In this document: positions 33,235 through 41,920 of the stretch, piece after piece
How positions within the stretch are numbered: position 1 is the stretch's first letter
Layout of the letters: each line of letters opens with the position of its first letter
Origin: an uncultured Acetatifactor sp.
GTDB taxonomy: Bacteria > Bacillota > Clostridia > Lachnospirales > Lachnospiraceae
Assembly (NCBI GenBank): GCA_910584235.1
Contig: CAJTZD010000036.1
Span: 1-41,988, forward strand
Length of the DNA stretch: 41,988 nucleotides
Direction: 5' to 3'
The notes under the pieces: generated by a model
Told to the model about the DNA's origin: nothing
Databases searched by the model: none
The model's input: the letters and a program-made list of their open reading frames with translations, nothing else
Translations under genes and position numbers: made by a program

Positions 33235-34329
33235 ATGAAAATCATCAGAGAGTCCAATCCGGCCGCGGACGGCTTCCGGATGCCCGGGGAGTTTGAGAGA
33301 CATGAGGGCTGCGTCATGATATTCCCGGAGCGTGCGGATTCCTGGCAGTACGGCGGATATGCGGCCAGAAAGGCTTTCGCGGAGATTGCGGAGGCGATAG
33401 CGAAGTCGGAGCATGTGACGGTCTGTGCCAGCGAAGCCCAGTATGACAATGCCAGGGCCCTGCTTCCGGCCCATATCCGGGTGGTGGAGATGTCCGGCAA
33501 TGACGCCTGGGCCAGAGATTATGCGCCGACTTTTGTGAGAAACGACAAAGGCGTCGTGAGGGGGATAGACTGGGGATTCAATGCCTGGGGAGGTTTATGG
33601 GACGGCCTGTATTTTCCCTGGGACAAGGACAACCGCATGGCCCGGAAGCTCTGTGACCTGCTGGAAAAGGATGTGTACTGCAAGAGGGATTTCATTCTGG
33701 AGGGCGGCTCCATTCATGTGGACGGCCAGGGGACCTGTATGGTCACGGAGAGCTGTCTTTTGAGCAGAGGGAGGAATCCGGAGCTGTCCCGGGAGGAGAT
33801 CGAGGGGGTACTGCGGGCTTATCTGAATGTATCGGTGATTCTCTGGCTGCCCTGCGGCATTTATAATGACGAGACCAATGAGCATGTGGACAATATCTGT
33901 GCTTTCACGGCGCCCGGGGAGGTGGTGTTAGCCTGGACGGAGGATCAGGGGGATGTGCAGTACGCCATGTCGAAAGCCTGTCTGGACTATCTGGAGAGGG
34001 CTGTGGACGCAAAGGGCAGGAAGATTCGGGTGCATAAACTGCCGCTGCCGGCTCCGGTGACCGTCACGGAAGAGGAATGCCGGGGACTGGACGCCTGCTT
34101 CGACGAGCCCGCCCGAAGCCCCGGGGAGCGGCTGGCGGCCTCCTATGTAAATTTTTATATTGCAAATGGCAGCATCGTGATGCCGGGCTTCAAAGACCCG
34201 GCCGATGAGAGAGCGAAAGAAATCCTCCAGGGACTTTTCCCGGACAGGGAGGTAGTGCAGATCTACACGAGGGATATTCTTATCGGGGGAGGGAATATTC
34301 ATTGTATTACGCAACAAATACCAGTGTGA
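33235..34329 (+). CDS. aguA: Agmatine deiminase
   Basis: This 364-residue guanidino-group-modifying enzyme converts agmatine to N-carbamoylputrescine and ammonia. The opening DGFRMPGEFERHEGCVMIFPERADSW, the SGNDAWARDYAPTFV block (Asp and Arg at the substrate), GFNAWGG, FILEGGSIHVDGQGT with the catalytic Glu-Gly-Gly/His, and the C-terminal GGGNIHCITQQ with nucleophile Cys357 are all intact. Length is normal for the family. GGAGG about 10 nt upstream supports the start. Its stop codon lies inside a structured intergenic element. It is followed 275 bp later by aguB, completing the arginine-to-putrescine route started by the arginine decarboxylase. Confidence 0.95.
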   Translation: MKIIRESNPAADGFRMPGEFERHEGCVMIFPERADSWQYGGYAARKAFAEIAEAIAKSEHVTVCASEAQYDNARALLPAHIRVVEMSGNDAWARDYAPTFVRNDKGVVRGIDWGFNAWGGLWDGLYFPWDKDNRMARKLCDLLEKDVYCKRDFILEGGSIHVDGQGTCMVTESCLLSRGRNPELSREEIEGVLRAYLNVSVILWLPCGIYNDETNEHVDNICAFTAPGEVVLAWTEDQGDVQYAMSKACLDYLERAVDAKGRKIRVHKLPLPAPVTVTEEECRGLDACFDEPARSPGERLAASYVNFYIANGSIVMPGFKDPADERAKEILQGLFPDREVVQIYTRDILIGGGNIHCITQQIPV

Positions 34330-34449
34330 GAAGAAGTTCTAGGCGGCCAAAGGACGTCCGCCAAGAACTTCTAGGCTCGTTAGCGAACGAGTTCGCTTGA
34401 CGAGCCAGTCTCACACGTAAGAATGCCCGAAGTGCATGGGCATTCTTAC
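34324..34449 (+). repeat. Multi-hairpin intergenic element between aguA and aguB
   Basis: GTGTGAGA (34324-34331) pairs with TCTCACAC (34409-34416) to close two hairpins. The first has a 9-bp helix, an A-A mismatch and a 5-bp GC helix (34332-34372). The second has nested arms GGCTCGT/ACGAGCC and AGCGAAC/GTTCGCT (34374-34406). A third perfect 12-bp hairpin follows (34417-34449), and a fourth, AACAGAA/TTCTGTT, near 34473-34491. AGTGTGAGAAGAAG recurs at 34552-34565. None has a U-tract. The rest of 34330-34604 shows no gene. Confidence 0.75.
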
Positions 34450-34604
34450 GGACTTGCACCGATTGTTCTTGACAACAGAACTGTGTTCTGTTGTACTTGA
34501 CACCAGATATTGTTTTCTAATGTATGTGTCGCCGGAGACGGCATGTTTGAAAGTGTGAGAAGAAGGTTCAGGGCACCAGAGGATGGTGGGAAAGGCGGAG
34601 AGTT

Positions 34605-35483
34605 ATGGCACGGGAATTGACAGTGGCGGCGGTGCAGATGTATTGTAATCGTTCCGGGGCGGAGAATTTGGCGGCGGCGGAAGAATGGATCAGACAGGCG
34701 GCGGGGGCCGGAGCTCAGGTTATTTTGCTGCCGGAGCTTTTTGAAAACTGGTATTTCTGCCAGGAGCGGAATTATGATTCCTATAAGCTGGCCAGTACGG
34801 TGTGGGAGAACAAGGCGGTTTGCCGGCTGCGGCAGGTGGCGGCGGAACTGAATGTGGCGCTGCCGGTAAGCTTTTTCGAGCGGGCAGGGAATGTGACTTA
34901 CAATTCCGTGGCTATGATCGATGCCGACGGCGAATTGAAAGGCGTATACCGAAAAACCCATATACCGGATGACCATTTTTATCAGGAGAAATTTTATTTT
35001 ACACCGGGAAATACGGGCTTTCAGGTGTGGGATACCGCCTATGGCAAAATCGGTGTGGGCATCTGCTGGGATCAGTGGTTTCCGGAGGCGGCCCGGTGTA
35101 TGGCTCTCATGGGGGCACAGATTCTGCTCTACCCCACGGCCATCGGCTCGGAACCTATCATAGACTGCGACAGCATGCCTCATTGGCGGCGGTGCATGCA
35201 AGGGCATGCAGCGGCTAATGTGCTGCCGGTAGCCGCCGCTAACCGCATCGGCAAAGAGACCGTCACCCCCTCCCGGGAGAATAACGGCCAGTCCTCCTCA
35301 CTGACATTCTACGGGTCCTCTTTTATCACGGATGAGACCGGAGAGATTCTGGAGGATGCGGGCAGGACGGAAGAAAAGGTAATTATGCATACCTTTGATC
35401 TGGACGCCATAGAAGAGATGCGCTTTAGCTGGGGGCTGTTCCGGGACAGACGTCCCCGGATGTATGGGGAGATCTGTCACTGA
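34605..35483 (+). CDS. aguB: N-carbamoylputrescine amidase
   Basis: This 292-residue nitrilase-superfamily enzyme hydrolyses N-carbamoylputrescine to putrescine, CO2 and ammonia. The catalytic Glu44 (LPELFENWYF), Lys117 (YRKTHIPDDHFYQEKFYF) and Cys154 (GVGICWDQWFPEAAR) are present. The substrate-proximal SFFERAGNVTYNSVAMID and NRIGKE sequences match plant and bacterial AguB. GGCGGAGAG supports the start. It is the last gene of the polyamine locus and overlaps the stop of the convergent membrane-protein gene by 7 bp, leaving no room for a conventional terminator between them. Confidence 0.95.
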   Translation: MARELTVAAVQMYCNRSGAENLAAAEEWIRQAAGAGAQVILLPELFENWYFCQERNYDSYKLASTVWENKAVCRLRQVAAELNVALPVSFFERAGNVTYNSVAMIDADGELKGVYRKTHIPDDHFYQEKFYFTPGNTGFQVWDTAYGKIGVGICWDQWFPEAARCMALMGAQILLYPTAIGSEPIIDCDSMPHWRRCMQGHAAANVLPVAAANRIGKETVTPSRENNGQSSSLTFYGSSFITDETGEILEDAGRTEEKVIMHTFDLDAIEEMRFSWGLFRDRRPRMYGEICH

Positions 35484-36946
35484 ACAGCTGTGGGGATGAG
35501 GCGGTAAATCTGAAATTGCAATGTCATATACTCAAATGAGAAAACGTGTTCACAGAGATAGGTTGGAGCAAAATCCGGCAATTGGAAATTGTCCAGAGTA
35601 TAGACCCAGATATCGCCTTGTACGTCCGCCAGCTGCTCCCATTGCTGGAACACCGCAGTATTGTAAAACGGGGAAAACGCGGGCAGGGAACCGTAAACCA
35701 TATAGGGCCTGTCCGGATGATACACATTCAGATAAAGCGCGTGGACGGACATAGCCATAATCATATCCTGGGGCTTTACGCTGCTCTCATAAAAATTCTC
35801 ATATTCCCGGAGACCGCTCCCGTATTCCATTTTAAGCTCCCAGCGGTATTGCAGAACGAAACACAGCAAAAACAGAGCGGTCACGGTGGTTTTGACTTTG
35901 CGGGAATGAATCCCTTTCATTCCCACTGCGTACCACAATGCCAGGCCGCCAAAGCCAAAGAAAATATAACGTCCCATGAAGCAGGACGCCACACGATAGG
36001 ACAACAGATACCCGGTCACGGTAGTCAGCCCCAGGATACCCATAGCCCATGCTGCGGCATAGTTACGGCTCCTCTGCATCTGCCCGACTGCATAATAGCC
36101 CAGAAACACCGTGAGCGCCATGCCCAGGTAGACGGCAAGCGGAATCGGCCCGAGAGGATTGGAGAACCATTCCGCAAAATAATCCATCGGCGTATATATG
36201 GTTGGGGCCAGCGCCTCTGTCATTGTGTCAAGCCTGTCCTGCATTTGCCGGAAGAGAACTCTGAGCCAGAGCAGATAACAGACAGAGACAGTCAGGCCGC
36301 TTGCCAGATACCATTTCAGCAACAGATACTTTTTCTGGCCCAGCAGCGCTCCAAGCAGGATGAGATACAAAAGAAAGGTCTCTATCATGGAGAAAGTATG
36401 GCTGTAGACGCTGCCGATGCCGCACAGGGTAAACAGTATCCACTTTCTTCCCGTGGAACCGCGCAGAATATCACAGGCAAGTAATCCGGCGGCGGTGAAA
36501 AAGAACAGTCCCATGGCATACATCCGGACATTGCCCGCCTGGGTACACATACTCGGCATCAGCAGAGAAAAAAACATAAAATATACCGAAGTCTGTTCGT
36601 CAAAAAGCTTTTTTACCAGATACTTTCCCAGAAAAAGATAGGCACTCATAAAAAGCAGGGAAAAAAGCTTCATCGGCCAAAAGTGATATCCGTCCCCGGC
36701 CAAAAAGGTGATGGGTCTGCACAAAGAACAGAAGGCTTTCAAGAGTATATAGTAAAAAGGAGCATGCACATCCTGGGCTGTGATTTCCACCAGTTCTCCA
36801 ACCGGATGAGAGATCAGAGCGGCGGTATATGCCTCGTCATATCCCAGATTGTCGGTTATGCAAAAGACACCCCAGATTGCTGTCCCTATAAACGGAAATA
36901 TTTTCCATAAAATGTGGCAGAGATTTGCCGTTTTTTCTTTCTTCAT
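35477..36946 (-). CDS. GT-C-type polytopic membrane glycosyltransferase-like protein
   Basis: This 489-residue protein has about 10-12 hydrophobic segments. The first periplasm-facing loop contains LGYDEAYTAALI (Asp37/Glu38), the acidic motif expected in GT-C enzymes that use lipid-linked sugars. PMCTQAGNVRMYAMGLFFFTAAG resembles the RxYA block of PMT/ArnT-like proteins. A non-membrane C-terminal part of about 100 residues follows. Donor and acceptor are unknown. I chose ATG 36946, with AGAGGGA just upstream, over longer in-frame extensions. It lies 28 bp downstream of the tandem CmpB-type gene and is probably cotranscribed with it. Confidence 0.75.
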   Translation of the reverse strand: MKKEKTANLCHILWKIFPFIGTAIWGVFCITDNLGYDEAYTAALISHPVGELVEITAQDVHAPFYYILLKAFCSLCRPITFLAGDGYHFWPMKLFSLLFMSAYLFLGKYLVKKLFDEQTSVYFMFFSLLMPSMCTQAGNVRMYAMGLFFFTAAGLLACDILRGSTGRKWILFTLCGIGSVYSHTFSMIETFLLYLILLGALLGQKKYLLLKWYLASGLTVSVCYLLWLRVLFRQMQDRLDTMTEALAPTIYTPMDYFAEWFSNPLGPIPLAVYLGMALTVFLGYYAVGQMQRSRNYAAAWAMGILGLTTVTGYLLSYRVASCFMGRYIFFGFGGLALWYAVGMKGIHSRKVKTTVTALFLLCFVLQYRWELKMEYGSGLREYENFYESSVKPQDMIMAMSVHALYLNVYHPDRPYMVYGSLPAFSPFYNTAVFQQWEQLADVQGDIWVYTLDNFQLPDFAPTYLCEHVFSFEYMTLQFQIYRLIPTAVQ

Positions 36947-36974
36947 TTCATCCCTCTTTTCCAAATAGATACTC

Positions 36975-38309
36975 TTAATCCACCAGCTTCGCGTTAGGGT
37001 AGATCCGTTCCATCCGTTCGTCCGGAAAATGGGCATCTAGGAAAGCGTCCAGCGTATCCGGGGCGGCATCGGAGGAAGAGGCGCGCTCCGTATACCGGGC
37101 CAGAGCCAGGGAGGAAACGGCCATATTAAAGAGCATGAACACAATCAGGCAGTTGCACAGTATCTTACCGGTCCGCACCGGAAGCTTCTCGATCAGATCC
37201 GACAGCCTGGGATAGATCATCTTCAGCCACACTACCGCCGCAATCCCCCAGAAGAAGCAGTACAGCAGATTAATGCGTCCGCCCAGATTGAAAGCAAAGC
37301 CGCTGTAATCCCAGAACACAGTGCCAAAGACCAATTCCGTGAACACGCTGCAGACATACTCGTAAGCGCCGCCCAGCAAAGTCCCTGCCAGAAAGATATG
37401 CCGGTCGCTTTTGTTGCGGTAGCGGTACAAAAAGAGAGTCAAGAGCGCACAGCCCAGGCCCCATACGATACTGAAAGGCCCATATACCACGCTGCTGCGG
37501 CTCATGAGCACTCCCGTGGTCAGGAGGCAGAAGACAGTCTCCGTTACGTCCCCCAAAAACGCACCGATAAAGAACAGCGCCGCCAGCTTGTAGAAGCTGC
37601 ACCCCTGGGCAAAGACTGCTGGTTCTGTTCGGGCCTGTTCCGATTTTGCCCTGATATCTGCCGCAATATCCTCGGGATTGATGGAGGGAAAGGAACGCTG
37701 CATACGTTTCTGTATGCCAACGGTAAGCCGGTTCTCAAGGAGCCTGGAGGTTTGCCGCATGCCCTGGGAAAGCCGTGACAGACGCCTGGCTGCGACTTTC
37801 ATGCCCAGGACGGCCATGGAAGTGGTGATGAAGTCCAGAACCAGCAGCCCAACGGCTGTCCACTGCACCGCAAGCGTCACCACCCAGGGGATGCCCCGCA
37901 GGAAATCGCACAACACAGGGTTCAGGAAGCGCATGGTGATCACGGCCAGCAGTCCCCACAGCAGGGAATAGCGGACGCAGACATAGCCGCTTAAATTGTA
38001 CTTAATATCAGAATAATCCCACAATTTCTTGTGAAAAATCTTCTCCATGACCATACCTGTGGTGTATTCCACTGTGGAAGCCAGCAGCAGACCTCCCAGG
38101 AAGAGGAAAAACGGATTATTCGTCAGCTCCTGCAGAAACACGGCGAAGAGCAGGTTGCTGAAACCATATATGGTACAATACGGGCTGTTCACGAAGCCGC
38201 GGTTCACGAACTTTTTCCGGCTGACGGCCGCGTAGCACACCTCCATGCACCAGCCTGCGAAAGAGTATATGAAAAACATCCAGACCAAATCCGTTAAACT
38301 GTATATCAT
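36975..38309 (-). CDS. Tandem CmpB-type putative ABC-transporter membrane protein
   Basis: This 444-residue membrane protein contains two related modules of about 150-180 residues. Module 1 (about 8-165) has FAGWCMEVCYAAVSRKKFVNRGFVNSPYCTIYG and STVEYTTGMVMEKIFHKKLWDYSDIKYNLSGYVC. Module 2 (about 240-400) has GAFLGDVTETVF, SSVVYGPFSIVWG and YEYVCSVFTELVFGTVFWDYSGFAFNLGGRINL. A charged linker joins them (about 175-235). Each module resembles the Firmicutes family annotated as putative ABC-transporter type IV (CmpB); its function is not established. AAAGGA supports the start. It is the first gene of a minus-strand pair. Confidence 0.82.
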   Translation of the reverse strand: MIYSLTDLVWMFFIYSFAGWCMEVCYAAVSRKKFVNRGFVNSPYCTIYGFSNLLFAVFLQELTNNPFFLFLGGLLLASTVEYTTGMVMEKIFHKKLWDYSDIKYNLSGYVCVRYSLLWGLLAVITMRFLNPVLCDFLRGIPWVVTLAVQWTAVGLLVLDFITTSMAVLGMKVAARRLSRLSQGMRQTSRLLENRLTVGIQKRMQRSFPSINPEDIAADIRAKSEQARTEPAVFAQGCSFYKLAALFFIGAFLGDVTETVFCLLTTGVLMSRSSVVYGPFSIVWGLGCALLTLFLYRYRNKSDRHIFLAGTLLGGAYEYVCSVFTELVFGTVFWDYSGFAFNLGGRINLLYCFFWGIAAVVWLKMIYPRLSDLIEKLPVRTGKILCNCLIVFMLFNMAVSSLALARYTERASSSDAAPDTLDAFLDAHFPDERMERIYPNAKLVD

Positions 38310-38359
38310 TGCATTCCTTTCTTTTATCGGGTGCCGTATTTCGTGTCAGGAACAAGGAC

Positions 38360-38388
38360 ATTGTATCATATCCGTCTGAAATTGGAAA
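38360..38388 (-). promoter_or_regulatory. Promoter of the minus-strand membrane-protein pair
   Basis: The minus strand reads TTTCCA (38383-38388), a 17-bp spacer and TACAAT (38360-38365), about 50 bp before the start at 38309. Confidence 0.6.
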
Positions 38389-38466
38389 GAAATAATCGGA
38401 AAAACAAAAAGACGATCAGTAAAAGACGAAATAGCGCATAAAGCTTTTACGGAATGCAGATGCCGG

Positions 38467-38496
38467 TTGACAATTTACGGACTTCAGGTATATGAT
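38467..38496 (+). promoter_or_regulatory. Promoter of the discoidin-like gene
   Basis: TTGACA (38467-38472), an 18-bp spacer and TATGAT (38491-38496), about 67 bp before the start codon. It diverges from the minus-strand promoter at 38360; no other feature was seen between them. Confidence 0.75.
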
Positions 38497-38563
38497 AAAC
38501 CTGTCTTTGACGATATCCGGGCAATTTGGGGCGGACTATTATGGATAAGGAGGGCCGGACAAA

Positions 38564-39355
38564 ATGGCGATATTATCACTGAAAGTAATAGATAAAAATG
38601 GCAATACCATTTGTGTGAGCAGCGGAGAGGATTTCGTGGACCTGGTATGTATGAGGGCATATGAGGAAGGGGACAGGATTGTGTTGGAGACGTCCCGGAA
38701 GAATCTTTACATCAATTGGCAGGTGGACGATGCCTTGGGAGCGGCTTTTGTATACCTGACCGACAATGTGGCCTACGAAATTCCCTTCGGAGAGAAGCGG
38801 ATCAGTCTCTCACCCAAGGTTTTCTCCGGCGTCAGGCATTATCTGTACGCGGAAGCGGCCAGGCAGGACGAGATAGAGGCTTATCGCAACCTGGCGTTAA
38901 ACCCTGCCGACCAGCACAGGGATGTGCCCTGCTACCCCCATGCCACGGCGAATGTGGAGACCAGAGGGGAGTCCGTGTTCGCGGCGAAGAATGCCATAGA
39001 CGGCGTGCGGGCGAACCTGTCCCACGGCCCCTGGCCCTATCAGTCCTGGGGCATCAATCGTCAGGACGATGCGGCGATGCGGGTGGATTTCGGGCGCAGG
39101 ATCCGCACGGACAAGGTGGTGCTTTATACCCGCGCCGATTTTCCCCATGACAACTGGTGGGTACAGGTGACACTGCGGTTCTCCGACGGCAGCTCCCAGG
39201 ACTTTGCTTTGGAGAAATCTGTCCGCGGCCATGTGCTGACATTTCCGGAAAAGGAGATTACATGGATTGAGCTTTGCAATCTGATCAAAGCGGAGGACCC
39301 ATCCCCTTTCCCGGCATTGACCCAGATAGAGGTATACGGAAGAAACGTGCTGTAG
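38564..39355 (+). CDS. Discoidin (F5/8 type C)-like protein
   Basis: This 263-residue protein has no signal peptide. An N-terminal beta region (about 1-110) contains INWQVDDALGAAFVYLTDNVAYEIPFGEKR. The C-terminal half (about 115-260) resembles a discoidin/carbohydrate-binding jelly roll: RNLALNPADQHRDVPCYPHATANVETRGESVFAAKNAIDG, SWGINRQDDAAMRVDFGR, TDKVVLYTRADFPHDNWWVQVTLRFSDGS and a final EVYGRNVL. Such domains usually bind glycans outside the cell, so the lack of an export signal is odd. AAGGAGG supports the start. It probably shares a transcript with the Ham1-like gene 27 bp downstream. Confidence 0.7.
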   Translation: MAILSLKVIDKNGNTICVSSGEDFVDLVCMRAYEEGDRIVLETSRKNLYINWQVDDALGAAFVYLTDNVAYEIPFGEKRISLSPKVFSGVRHYLYAEAARQDEIEAYRNLALNPADQHRDVPCYPHATANVETRGESVFAAKNAIDGVRANLSHGPWPYQSWGINRQDDAAMRVDFGRRIRTDKVVLYTRADFPHDNWWVQVTLRFSDGSSQDFALEKSVRGHVLTFPEKEITWIELCNLIKAEDPSPFPALTQIEVYGRNVL

Positions 39356-39382
39356 GAGAAAACGGATGCCGGGACGATAGGA

Positions 39383-40057
39383 ATGGAGCTGTGGGCAGAA
39401 ATGCAGAAAAACGAAAAGATAAAACTACTGTACGGAACAGGCAATCCCGCCAAGCTTGATGTCATGCGGCGGAGAATGCGGGACTTGAATATAGAGATAC
39501 TTGGGCTGAAAGATTTCAAAGAAAAAGCTCCGGACGTGCCCGAGGACGGGAATACGCCTCTGGAGAACGCGAGACAGAAAGCGCTTGCCTATTATGATTT
39601 TTACGGAATGCCGGTGTTCTCCTGCGACTCCGGTCTGTATTTGAAAGCAGTGCCCCGGGAACTCCAGCCGGGCGTCCATGTAAGGAACGTGGGCGGGAAG
39701 TATCTGACGGATGAAGAGATGCTTGCATATTACGCCGGCTTAGCGAAACGGTACGGAGACTTGCGGGCCAGATACAGAAACGCCATTTGCCTGGTGATGG
39801 ACAGGGCGCATGTCTATGAGGCCATGGACGATACCCTGGCCAGTGAAGAGTTCCTGATCACCGCTGTGCCCTGCGCGGAAGTACGGCACAAAGGGTTTCC
39901 CCTGGACAGTCTCTCCGTAAGCGTCAGGACAGGAAAATATTTCTATGAAATGGACGAGGAGCAGACAGATGAGCTGGCGGTTTGGAACGGATTTTCGCAG
40001 TTCTTCCGGCGGCATCTGCCCTTCGGGAGAGCGGACCGGGAGCAGGAGAGGACTTAA
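39383..40057 (+). CDS. Divergent Ham1/RdgB-like NTP pyrophosphatase
   Basis: This 224-residue protein has the T-x-N-x-x-K nucleotide-binding motif (LLYGTGNPAKLDVM), PEDGNTPLENARQKALAYY and the metal-site CDSGLYL, as in ITPase/RdgB enzymes that remove ITP and XTP. The central PGVHVRN replaces the usual PGVYSAR, and the canonical SHRxKAL close to the C-terminus is missing, replaced by GFPLDSLSVSVRTGKYFYEMDEE. Substrate preference may therefore differ. Start choice is uncertain: ATG 39383 and ATG 39401 are both in frame with modest ribosome binding sites. Confidence 0.75.
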   Translation: MELWAEMQKNEKIKLLYGTGNPAKLDVMRRRMRDLNIEILGLKDFKEKAPDVPEDGNTPLENARQKALAYYDFYGMPVFSCDSGLYLKAVPRELQPGVHVRNVGGKYLTDEEMLAYYAGLAKRYGDLRARYRNAICLVMDRAHVYEAMDDTLASEEFLITAVPCAEVRHKGFPLDSLSVSVRTGKYFYEMDEEQTDELAVWNGFSQFFRRHLPFGRADREQERT

Positions 40058-40093
40058 GTCTGTATGTAAGGCAGGAAAAAGGAGAAAAGGCCC

Positions 40094-41908
40094 ATGAGTA
40101 CGGAGCACATGAAAGAGAGAAGACGGATCGGGATGGCGGAGGCAGCTTTTCTGGCGGGTATTTGGATTCTGCTGGCCTGTTTTTTCGACTATCGCTACGC
40201 CATGAATGACGATGTGCTCATCCATGGGATTTTGTCCGGGAAATACGCGGGGACGCCGGACATCCACAACATTTCCATGAATATTGTGCTGAATGGGGTA
40301 TTTGTGCTGTTGTACCGGCTCTGCGGCTTTGTGCCCTGGTTTGGATTGATGATGGTGTCCGCGCAGTTTTGTTCCCTCTATGAAATCGTCATGTGCCTGG
40401 AACGGAAAATGCAATTCCGGGCAGTGTGGCGCCATGTGTTCCTGGGGGCGGCGAATCTTCTTCTGACCGGGCTGATGCTGCGGGAGCTGGTAATCGTGCA
40501 GTATACTTATACGGCGGCGCTTTTGATGGCAGCTGCCACAGCGCGGCTTTTCTGCATGGAGGAAGCGGCCGCTTTGGGCAGGAGGTTTTGGCAATACTTT
40601 GGTGTCCTGATTCAATATCTGCTGGTATTTTGTCTGCGGACTGAGATGTGCCTGTTTCTCCTGCCCTTTGCCGGTGTTCTCACCGTAATCGCTTATCACA
40701 AGAGGAACGGCCTGCACATTCTCCGCCGGGAGCTTTTGCGTTGGGGCCTGTTTTGGGGTGCGCTTTTTGTCTGTCTGGCGGGGCTGTATGCGGCGGACCA
40801 TGCAGGGTATGCCCAGGGAGGCTGGGCAGATTATCGAAAGGTGGACCAGTACCGGACCCAGCTGTATGATTTCCTGGCTCTGCCGGCCTATAAGGAGAAT
40901 CAGGATTTTTATGAGGCGGCCGGCATATCCGAAATCCAGTACGAACTGCTGAAAAACTATAATTTCTCTCTGGATCAGCGGATTACAGGCGATACCCTCC
41001 AAAGCGTCGTGGAGTACGCCAATGAAAAGAGAATGGCGCAATATCAGGGGGCAGAGAAGCTCTATATGCGATTTTTTACACTTCCTCTGCGGGAAGGCAT
41101 ATGGTCTTACAGCCACAGAGTACTGTTTGACCCAGAGGTTTCGGGGGATGATTATCCCTGGAATTTTGTGTGTGCCGCCCTGTACCTGACTATGATTATC
41201 CTGACTTTTCTGACGAAGCGATGGCGAAACGCGGTATATCTGTTTCTGCTGGGGGCCGTGCGCTCCGTGCTGTGGATGTACCTCATCCTGAGACAGAGAG
41301 CCCCGGCGAGGGTGACGCATGGCCTGTTTGTCATGGAGATCGTCTGCCTGTTGGTGCTGGTGTTTGAGGAATTGAGCGCCTTGGAGAAGAACGCAAGTTC
41401 GGGAAAATACGCGTGGCTGTATGGAGGCCTGGCGATTCTGTTCCTGGGCGGGGCAGGCGCCGTCACGGCGGACAGCTGGGCGGGCTTTCCCGGGGAGTAC
41501 CGGGATACGGTGGCTTTTCATGAGGGCTGGCAGGAGCTGCTTCAATACTGCTCTTGGAGAAAGGACTGTTTTTACCTTTTCGATGTGTATTCCACGGTGA
41601 ATTATTCGGAGCCTATTTTCGGGGATGCCCGGGAGGGCCCGGACAATTATGACATCTGCGGGGGCTGGCTGGCCAAGAGCCCTCTGTGCACGGAAAAATA
41701 TGAAAACTTCGGTTTCGGTGAGCCGCTGGAAGCCCTGATTGAAAAGGACAATGTATTCTTCATGGCGCAGGAGGGCAGCGATCTGGAATGGCTGCTCGGA
41801 CTTTGTGAAGAGCAGGGAGTCCGGGCGGAGGCGGAGTATCTGGACAGGGTTGCAGGGCAGTTCGACATTATCAGGCTGCGCCCTGTTGTGGAAGAGGCTG
41901 GGGAATAA
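40094..41908 (+). CDS. Polytopic membrane protein, GT-C-like, unknown function
   Basis: This 604-residue protein has about 11-12 hydrophobic segments in the first 470 residues and a soluble C-terminal part of about 130 residues. The first external loop has RYAMNDDVLIHGILSGKYAGTPDIHN (Asp-Asp near residues 37-38), comparable to the acidic loop of GT-C glycosyltransferases and to glucosyl-transferase proteins of clostridial wall-polysaccharide clusters. A long loop (about 255-340) and RQRAPARVTHG follow. Donor and substrate are not deducible. AAGGAG supports the start. It ends inside a terminator stem. Confidence 0.7.
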   Translation: MSTEHMKERRRIGMAEAAFLAGIWILLACFFDYRYAMNDDVLIHGILSGKYAGTPDIHNISMNIVLNGVFVLLYRLCGFVPWFGLMMVSAQFCSLYEIVMCLERKMQFRAVWRHVFLGAANLLLTGLMLRELVIVQYTYTAALLMAAATARLFCMEEAAALGRRFWQYFGVLIQYLLVFCLRTEMCLFLLPFAGVLTVIAYHKRNGLHILRRELLRWGLFWGALFVCLAGLYAADHAGYAQGGWADYRKVDQYRTQLYDFLALPAYKENQDFYEAAGISEIQYELLKNYNFSLDQRITGDTLQSVVEYANEKRMAQYQGAEKLYMRFFTLPLREGIWSYSHRVLFDPEVSGDDYPWNFVCAALYLTMIILTFLTKRWRNAVYLFLLGAVRSVLWMYLILRQRAPARVTHGLFVMEIVCLLVLVFEELSALEKNASSGKYAWLYGGLAILFLGGAGAVTADSWAGFPGEYRDTVAFHEGWQELLQYCSWRKDCFYLFDVYSTVNYSEPIFGDAREGPDNYDICGGWLAKSPLCTEKYENFGFGEPLEALIEKDNVFFMAQEGSDLEWLLGLCEEQGVRAEAEYLDRVAGQFDIIRLRPVVEEAGE

Positions 41909-41920
41909 TCAGCCTCTTTT
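41892..41920 (+). terminator. Intrinsic terminator overlapping the last stop codon
   Basis: AAGAGGCTG pairs with CAGCCTCTT around GGGAATAAT, then TTTC; the TAA stop (41906-41908) lies in the loop. The remaining 41921-41988 shows no gene. Confidence 0.8.

Noticed and set aside
39740..41545. 601-codon minus-strand open frame opposite the last membrane protein
   Set aside because: Composition is that of an antisense shadow (rich in His, Gln, Pro), while the plus strand has hydrophobic segments, a ribosome binding site and a terminator.
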